NCBI GenBank assembly: GCA_030672485.1 | Contig: DAOVGH010000086.1 | Coordinates: 1-10,223 of the forward strand | Direction of reading: 5' to 3' | Origin: Desulfobacterales bacterium | GTDB taxonomy: Bacteria > Desulfobacterota > DSM-4660 > Desulfatiglandales > B25-G16 | DNA: 10,223 bases | Shown here: positions 5,657-10,223 of the stretch, in pieces | Position numbering within the stretch: the stretch's first letter is position 1 | Layout of the letters: each line of letters begins with the position of its first letter | The notes under the pieces: model-generated | What the model was told of the DNA's origin: nothing | Databases searched by the model: none | What the model saw: the letters and a program-made list of their open reading frames with translations, nothing else | Made by a program: the position numbers and the translations under genes

Positions 5657-6921
5657 ATCTGCTCCGTTTGAACGACTAACTGATTGAACCTCTTCCTGTC
5701 TTTTCTGCTTAATATAGAGGCAGCAGTAGACTTAATGCCCATAGGATTTGCAAACCTTCCCCTTCTTATCACACTAAAGTCAAGATGGGGCCCAGTCGAG
5801 AGCCCGGATGAACCAACGTAACCGATCACATCCCCTTGCCTCACCCTTGAGCCTTTCTTGAGACCTCTTGCAAACCTGCTAAGGTGCCCATAGCCGGTCT
5901 CATATATGTGATTGTGCCTTATCCTTATGTAGCGTCCATATCCTCCCTTCCATCCAATAAAGCTTATCCGGCCATCTCCTACAGACTCCACCGGTGTTCC
6001 AGCTGGCGCGGCATAGTCAACACCATAGTGGGGCCTGTAGATCTTCAAGATTGGATGAAACCTCTTTGAAGAGAAATAAGAGCTGATCCTCCTGTATCTT
6101 AGGGGAGATTTAAGAAAGGTCTTTCTTAGGCTTTTACCCTTTTTATCGTAGTAGCCTGATCTACCTTTAGAATCAGTAAAATAAAAGGATTCGTGAATCC
6201 TGTTCTGATTGACAAATTTGGCTGAAAGTACCCTTCCATGGCCTATACATTTCCTTTTCCTGTAATACTTGTCAAGAATTACCTGAAAAGTGTCTCCGGG
6301 TCTGATATCAACTAGAAAATCTATATCCCATGCAAAGATATCAGCAACCTCCATGATAGTGTCAGGGGGTATTCCCCTGTCGATTGCCGATTGGTAAAAG
6401 GAGTTGGAAACCTGACCATCAATTACGGTTGGGATTGTTATTCTCGGGGGAGAAATAAGGCTGGGGAAGAAATCACGGCCATTCCTGATAATACGGAGGG
6501 TTTTCTCTGCTGATAGGTGGAGTGAAACCTTTTCTACTCTTTCATTGCCTTTGTTGAGCCAGATGTCAACTGCTTGGCCTGTTCTGATCCTGGAGAGATC
6601 GAGGAATGGTCTAATGGCCTCATTTATCCTCATAATATCTTGAGGTGAGATGCCATATCCAGCCAAAAGCTCATAGAATGTTCTACCTTTCACAATGCAT
6701 TCTCTTATCCTTTTGTGTTTTGAGAACCAACTGAGCCTTACCCCAAAATAGTCATTGTAAGTAACCGAGGGAGGGGCAATTGATTTGTCTGTGGCTGCCA
6801 TATCCGCACTTGATCGGAAAAGAGAGAGCAAGACGACAAAGATCAAGATAACCGTGAAAGAAAGGAGAAAGATTCTGACCCATCTAAGCGTAGGCGCGGA
6901 TTTATTGATCTTCCTGTTCAA
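5632..6921 (-). CDS. Membrane-anchored M23 family metallopeptidase (LytM-type murein endopeptidase)
   Basis: These enzymes cut peptide cross-links of peptidoglycan. This 429-residue protein has an N-terminal membrane anchor (about 14-35), a LysM/OapA-like region (about 75-125, GRTFYELLAGYGISPQDIMR), a middle domain (about 165-270) as in MepM/Csd3 relatives, and a C-terminal M23 domain (about 278-395). Active-site elements are HYGVD (H298, D302), GYGHL (H346) and GPHLDF (H379, D381). The family normally has HxH at the last motif; here the second His, a zinc ligand, is Asp, so the protein is either a variant active enzyme or a catalytically weakened regulator. The start is a TTG at 6921 with AAAGGA upstream; the frame is closed by a stop just before it, and the next ATG (codon 41) would remove the anchor. 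First gene of the run leading to priA. Confidence 0.88.
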   Translation of the reverse strand: MNRKINKSAPTLRWVRIFLLSFTVILIFVVLLSLFRSSADMAATDKSIAPPSVTYNDYFGVRLSWFSKHKRIRECIVKGRTFYELLAGYGISPQDIMRINEAIRPFLDLSRIRTGQAVDIWLNKGNERVEKVSLHLSAEKTLRIIRNGRDFFPSLISPPRITIPTVIDGQVSNSFYQSAIDRGIPPDTIMEVADIFAWDIDFLVDIRPGDTFQVILDKYYRKRKCIGHGRVLSAKFVNQNRIHESFYFTDSKGRSGYYDKKGKSLRKTFLKSPLRYRRISSYFSSKRFHPILKIYRPHYGVDYAAPAGTPVESVGDGRISFIGWKGGYGRYIRIRHNHIYETGYGHLSRFARGLKKGSRVRQGDVIGYVGSSGLSTGPHLDFSVIRRGRFANPMGIKSTAASILSRKDRKRFNQLVVQTEQIWEEYRTS

Positions 6922-6987
6922 TGTTCTTTATCTTTAAAGGATAAGATAATTGCTTTTTACTTATTCTTAATATTTTGATAAAAATAT

Positions 6988-7016
6988 TTGACATATTAAT
7001 TTCTTTTGATTATTAA
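6988..7016 (+). promoter_or_regulatory. Candidate promoter for the small Cys protein gene
   Basis: The plus strand has a perfect TTGACA (6988-6993), 17 bases, then TATTAA (7011-7016), a weak -10. A better -10 hexamer TATAAT lies at 7027-7032, but without a good -35 at the right distance. Either would transcribe the gene starting at 7079. The site faces the minus-strand promoter at 7025-7053. Confidence 0.4.
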
Positions 7017-7024
7017 ATATAAAA

Positions 7025-7053
7025 ATTATAATATAAATATATTTAATTGTAAA
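7025..7053 (-). promoter_or_regulatory. Candidate promoter for the M23-LolA-priA operon
   Basis: The minus strand reads TTTACA (7053-7048), 17 bases, then TATAAT (7030-7025), a perfect -10. The expected start near 7018 would give a leader of about 95 bases before the TTG at 6921. The whole 6922-7078 gap is extremely AT-rich, which raises the chance of false hexamers. Confidence 0.45.
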
Positions 7054-7078
7054 ACTTTACATTTAGAAAGGATACCTA

Positions 7079-7276
7079 ATGGCTGATTACATATTTTGCC
7101 TGAGGAAGAAGAGCAATCCTCGAATGGATGTTAGAATATGCCAGGGAAAATGCCCTCTTAAAGAAGGGTGTGCGGAGTTTCTGGCCTATCAAAAAAGATC
7201 CGGCAATCAATCCCCAACTTTAAACGCGAGATCAATCATATCACCCGTTCTGAATCCCATGGCATCAGGGAATTGA
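7079..7276 (+). CDS. Small four-cysteine protein, function unknown (65 aa; possibly frameshifted)
   Basis: The function is not recognised. The first 38 residues look like a compact metal- or disulfide-binding unit: IFCLRK, then ICQGKCPLKEGC with cysteines at 7, 21, 25 and 31, ending EFLAYQ. The ATG has a good Shine-Dalgarno (GAAAGGA, about seven bases upstream). After a run of six A (7191-7196) the remaining 27 residues are unremarkable and Ser/Asn/Pro-rich. In the -1 frame from the same A run the sequence stays open to 7383 and reads as a more protein-like, mixed charged sequence (KKIRQSIPNFKREI... to NWDNFV), giving a hypothetical 101-residue product. So either this is a complete 65-residue protein or the A run has suffered an indel. 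It is followed by the rhodanese gene on the same strand. Confidence 0.6.
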   Translation: MADYIFCLRKKSNPRMDVRICQGKCPLKEGCAEFLAYQKRSGNQSPTLNARSIISPVLNPMASGN

Positions 7277-7435
7277 ACAATGCTCTCCGCTACGAGAAAT
7301 GCCCTCTAACTATGGTAGAAATAGCACGATCAAATACAAACAACAAAGTTTTTCTATTGACAAACTGGGACAACTTTGTTTAATTCAGTCATGCGCATGA
7401 CACAGAGAAAACAGCTGAGGGGAAAGTTGATTAGC

Positions 7436-8071
7436 ATGAAGAAGTTACTTTTTGTTCTGCTAGGGTTCCTCATTTATTTGACTGCCTTTTCCCAGGTATC
7501 CGGCCTGGCACAGGAACCCAAGGATATATTATCTATTGAGGCCTATGATATGTTAAATACCGTTCCCAATACATATCTGATTGATGTTAGAACAAGGGCA
7601 GAATATCAATTGATAGGCCACCCACCAATGGCCTACCTCTTTCCTTACTTTTTTTTCACTAACAAACCCACAAAAAAAGGCGAGAACTGGACACATCAGT
7701 TCAATGATAAGAACAAGTCTTTTGTGCAAGAGATAAGTAAGAAATTTCAAAAAACCAATAACCTCCTCATACTGTGCAGGGATGGTGCCAGGAGCATCTT
7801 GGCAGCCAAGGAGCTTATTAAGAACGGCTTTAAAAATGTTTACAACGTAAAGGATGGTTTTGAGGGCCCTCTTTTTCCCTACTTTCAAGATGAGAATAAG
7901 CATAAATTTTACCGGCAACTTGCTAAGAGAAATAAGATCCCTGCGTACAATCATCGCCGTTTTTATGGCTGGCAGTGGTGGGGCCTTCCTTGGACCTATG
8001 ACATAGATAGCAAATATATCTACCCACCTGATAAGACTCCAAAGAAAAAAGAGGAAAAGAAAAAGAAGTAG
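7436..8071 (+). CDS. Secreted rhodanese-domain protein
   Basis: Rhodanese domains move sulfane sulfur through an active-site cysteine persulfide. The 211-residue product begins with a clear signal peptide (MKKLLFVLLGFLIYL..., likely cut after SGLA near residue 25), so it should act in the periplasm. The domain shows LIDVRTRAEY (48-57), an unusual GHPPMAYLFPYFFF segment (61-74), and the active-site loop CRDGARS with C114, followed by the helix and the GFKNVYNVKDGFEGP end motif. The C-terminal part is rich in Trp and Tyr (GWQWWGLPWTYDI) and ends in a Lys/Glu tail. The ATG at 7436 is chosen because it directly starts the signal peptide; upstream in-frame ATGs at 7376 and 7391 would add an odd N-terminal extension. 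The Shine-Dalgarno (GAGGGG) is somewhat far, about 13 bases. It ends 2 bases from the convergent Nudix gene. Confidence 0.85.
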   Translation: MKKLLFVLLGFLIYLTAFSQVSGLAQEPKDILSIEAYDMLNTVPNTYLIDVRTRAEYQLIGHPPMAYLFPYFFFTNKPTKKGENWTHQFNDKNKSFVQEISKKFQKTNNLLILCRDGARSILAAKELIKNGFKNVYNVKDGFEGPLFPYFQDENKHKFYRQLAKRNKIPAYNHRRFYGWQWWGLPWTYDIDSKYIYPPDKTPKKKEEKKKK

Positions 8072-8073
8072 AG

Positions 8074-8595
8074 CTAGACCAGAGACCTAATAAAGGCCAA
8101 GGCTACGATCGTCTTGCTATCGATTATCTTATGGTTTCTGATCATCCCTAACACCTCTTCAAGGGCCAGGATCTCAAGGGATGATATCTCATTCACGTCA
8201 GTCTTTTTTTCCAACTTCTTTAGATCCCTGCCTGAGTAAAGGTGAATAAGCTCATTGGAGTATCCAATAGTAGGGGCATAGGTATATAGCCATTCGAGGG
8301 ATTTTACCTCAAAGCCCGTCTCTTCCACCAACTCCCTTTTGATACATTCCTCAGGGCTCTCACCCTTATCAACCTTACCCGCAGGGATCTCGAGCATTTC
8401 CCTTCTCAATGCATACCTGTACTGCCTTACCATGATAATTTCATTGTCTGAAATAAAAGGTACAATCGCCGCGGCCTGCGGATGATCAACCCAAATCCTC
8501 TTGCTTATGCTTCCATCCTTTAAGCTCACCTCATCCAGATACACGGTGAAATTCCTTGTACCCAAGCTTGCCAGGCTTTGTATTTTTTGTTCCAT
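8074..8595 (-). CDS. Nudix hydrolase, ADP-ribose pyrophosphatase type
   Basis: Nudix enzymes of this type hydrolyse ADP-ribose or related nucleoside diphosphate sugars to AMP and a sugar phosphate in the cytoplasm. The 173-residue protein has a complete Nudix box, G(x5)E(x7)REL(x)EETG, from G73 to G94 with E88, E91 and E92 as magnesium ligands. It is preceded by the RQYRYALRREMLEIPAG stretch typical of ADP-ribose pyrophosphatases. P108, a short distance after the box, agrees with the ADP-ribose subgroup, but substrate assignment within Nudix families is uncertain. The ATG has a purine-rich Shine-Dalgarno (AAGGGGAAGGGAA). It lies 21 bases after the DUF374 gene and is probably the last gene of the dnaE transcript. 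Confidence 0.88.
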   Translation of the reverse strand: MEQKIQSLASLGTRNFTVYLDEVSLKDGSISKRIWVDHPQAAAIVPFISDNEIIMVRQYRYALRREMLEIPAGKVDKGESPEECIKRELVEETGFEVKSLEWLYTYAPTIGYSNELIHLYSGRDLKKLEKKTDVNEISSLEILALEEVLGMIRNHKIIDSKTIVALAFIRSLV

Positions 8596-8616
8596 AGAAC
8601 AGTTCCCTTCCCCTTC

Positions 8617-9333
8617 TTAAACGCCCGGATCACCTTCCTTTAAGATTGAATCCACATTAGGATCATGATGATTAACCATTGCATCAACATCCCGGGTGAT
8701 GACATTCAAGGTTCTCTCCATTCCTTTCACGTAGCCATCAAATTCCTCATCCTTAGCTTCCTTGGGGATGAGATACGGTTCCCATGCGTAGATGACTATC
8801 TTTGAGAATGGTCTTGGGATTATCATCTTATCCCATGCCTTTGCAAACATCCATACCTTGTCAGCAGACCAGGCCATGGGCATGAGATGGACACCTGATT
8901 TCTGAGCAATTCTGACAAGTCCTGGTTTGGCCCTCAAAGCTGGCCCCTGTGGACCATCGGCAACAGTGGCGGCAACCCTCCCCCCGGTGTGCAAAAACTC
9001 AACCATCCGTTCAGAACCTTGCTTTCCTCCCCTGGTTGACGAACCTCTAGCCGGAACAACGCCTACTTTCTTGGCAAAATCGGCGAGCAAATCTCCATCC
9101 TTGCTTGAAGAAAAGAGAACCATAGGGTGAAGAAAGCCATATTTAAAAAGGAAATAGACGGCGCATCTATGCCAGGTAGTTATAACAACCTTTCTGTTCC
9201 CAAGCAGAAACTCATCTATATATTCCTTATTTATATACTGAACCCTACAGGTAAAGATGATTACCCTTAGAACAAATATTGCCAGATAGGAGAGAAAACT
9301 CATCACATATCTCTTTGTGATTCTGATTCCCAT
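8617..9333 (-). CDS. DUF374 family acyltransferase-like membrane protein
   Basis: DUF374 proteins are distant relatives of the lysophospholipid/lipid A acyltransferases, often found near cell-envelope genes; their substrate is mostly unproven. The 238-residue protein has an N-terminal hydrophobic anchor (about 10-28), WHR (H55) in the place of the acyltransferase catalytic His, and the family signatures SSSKDG (75-80), ARGSSTRGG (95-103) and VADGPQGP (124-131). The classical HX4D motif is not seen, as is usual in this family. The ATG at 9333 is supported by GAGG eight bases upstream, within the end of dnaE; a second Met at residue 11 is possible. The three-base gap to dnaE indicates co-transcription. 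Confidence 0.85.
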   Translation of the reverse strand: MGIRITKRYVMSFLSYLAIFVLRVIIFTCRVQYINKEYIDEFLLGNRKVVITTWHRCAVYFLFKYGFLHPMVLFSSSKDGDLLADFAKKVGVVPARGSSTRGGKQGSERMVEFLHTGGRVAATVADGPQGPALRAKPGLVRIAQKSGVHLMPMAWSADKVWMFAKAWDKMIIPRPFSKIVIYAWEPYLIPKEAKDEEFDGYVKGMERTLNVITRDVDAMVNHHDPNVDSILKEGDPGV

Positions 9334-9336
9334 ACC

Positions 9337-10223
9337 TTACACCTCACATATCACCTTAGCTCCTACCAAACCCTCAATCTGTTCAATGAGATTCTGCCCA
9401 GCCATTATGCTGTACCGATTATGGGCAACTACCGTTGCCTTTCTGTCTCCATCAAGATTGATCCTAAATGTAAGTCGACATTCTCCTGGATATCTGGAGA
9501 TAAGATCCCTTAACCTTGCCAGGCTGGAGCGGGTAAGCCCCTCCTGTGAAATGGGTATTACTATAGCCTTAATTGATTTTTGTCTTAGTGTTTCCAAAGC
9601 AACTATTTCCTGGGCCCTAATCTTCACGAGGTTATCGCCAGCCTCGGCCTCTCCTGTTATTAAGAGGGGCCTGTCATCACCCAACATGGATGCACATCTG
9701 GCAAAGACGTCTGGAAACACCACAACCTCGGCGTAGCCTCTCTTGTCCTCCACATTAATGACTGCCATCTTCTCCCCTCTTCTTGTCCTCTTAATCCGCA
9801 TGCTGTTAACGACCCCGGCCAACCTAACAACCGATTTATCTTTAGTGGCAGAAAGATCCTGTGTCGTTGTGGTTGCAAATCGATCTATCACGTCTGCAAA
9901 TCTATCCAAGGGGTGTCCCGTGATATAAAATCCGAGGGATTCCTTTTCCCTCCGTAACTTCTCATCATCCGCCCATTCATCAATATCTTTGAGCTCAACT
10001 ATTGTCTCTTTTTCCCTGGATGGGGAAAGGTCAAACATATTCAGCTGGTTCGGGTCTTCGCTCATACCGCCAAAGGTGAGAACATCGTTCAGGGATGCAA
10101 AAAGTCTGGACCTAAAGAGACCAGTGAAATCAAAGGCACCGCACTGGATCAAGCCTTCCAATACCCTCTTGTTCACCTTTGATTTATCCACCCTTCTACA
10201 AAACTCCCTAAGCAACTCAAAAG
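9337..10223 (-). CDS. dnaE: DNA polymerase III subunit alpha, C-terminal part (enters from right edge)
   Basis: DnaE is the replicative polymerase subunit of the holoenzyme. About 294 C-terminal residues are present; the frame is open to the right edge. Visible segments are REFCRRVDKSKVNKRVLEGLI (helix-hairpin-helix region), CGAFD, a linker with QLNMFD, LGFYITGHPLDRF, then the OB-fold domain (VRLAGVVNSMRIKRTRRGEKM, VEDKRGYAEVVVFPDVF) and the C-terminal domain. The order is that of the DnaE1 type rather than PolC. The polymerase active site and the PHP domain are outside the window. The DUF374 and Nudix genes follow on the same strand. Confidence 0.95.
   Translation of the reverse strand, partial: FELLREFCRRVDKSKVNKRVLEGLIQCGAFDFTGLFRSRLFASLNDVLTFGGMSEDPNQLNMFDLSPSREKETIVELKDIDEWADDEKLRREKESLGFYITGHPLDRFADVIDRFATTTTQDLSATKDKSVVRLAGVVNSMRIKRTRRGEKMAVINVEDKRGYAEVVVFPDVFARCASMLGDDRPLLITGEAEAGDNLVKIRAQEIVALETLRQKSIKAIVIPISQEGLTRSSLARLRDLISRYPGECRLTFRINLDGDRKATVVAHNRYSIMAGQNLIEQIEGLVGAKVICEV

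Noticed and set aside
7376..7435. Upstream in-frame starts for the rhodanese gene
   Set aside because: They add an odd N-terminal extension before an otherwise ideal signal peptide and have no nearby Shine-Dalgarno.
7553..7954. Minus-strand 133-codon open frame
   Set aside because: It is antisense to the rhodanese domain, which has clear catalytic motifs; no ribosome site or protein motif supports the antisense reading.

Overview
The window looks like chromosomal DNA from an anaerobic bacterium of the Desulfobacterota (deltaproteobacterial) type. This rests on three things: a heterodisulfide-reductase-A-like flavoprotein with an in-frame UGA that should encode selenocysteine, a methylmalonyl-CoA epimerase, and several small proteins that recall genes from that group. 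The assignment is inference, because there is no rRNA or other phylogenetic marker here. No rRNA, tRNA, CRISPR array, insertion sequence or phage gene was found.

Left part (1-2540). On the minus strand lies the N-terminal third or less of an HdrA-type FAD/iron-sulfur protein that runs off the left edge. Its apparent stop at 394-396 is best read as a selenocysteine codon, followed at once by a compact SECIS-like hairpin. A near-consensus sigma-70 promoter sits about 90-115 bases upstream of its start. Next comes an 82-residue zinc-ribbon protein of unknown function (minus), then methylmalonyl-CoA epimerase (plus), whose end overlaps a convergent metal-dependent amidohydrolase (minus). Short imperfect palindromes flank these genes at 1182-1230 and 2496-2539.

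Middle part (2552-6921, minus). A tight run of three genes: a membrane-anchored M23 peptidase (TTG start), a secreted or periplasmic LolA-like protein, and the primosomal helicase PriA. The first two overlap by 25 bases and the last two are 3 bases apart, so an envelope pair is probably co-transcribed with a replication-restart helicase. PriA carries a GC-rich palindromic insert inside its reading frame.

An AT-rich gap (6922-7078) separates this operon from two plus-strand genes: a small four-cysteine protein, possibly frameshifted, and a secreted rhodanese-domain protein.

Right part (8074-10223, minus). The C-terminal portion of DnaE (DNA polymerase III alpha, entering from the right edge) is followed by a DUF374 acyltransferase-like membrane protein and a Nudix hydrolase of the ADP-ribose pyrophosphatase type, spaced by 3 and 21 bases, so probably one operon. 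The Nudix gene ends 2 bases from the convergent rhodanese gene.

The most notable item is the selenocysteine-containing HdrA-like gene, which a standard gene caller would truncate to about 60 residues.
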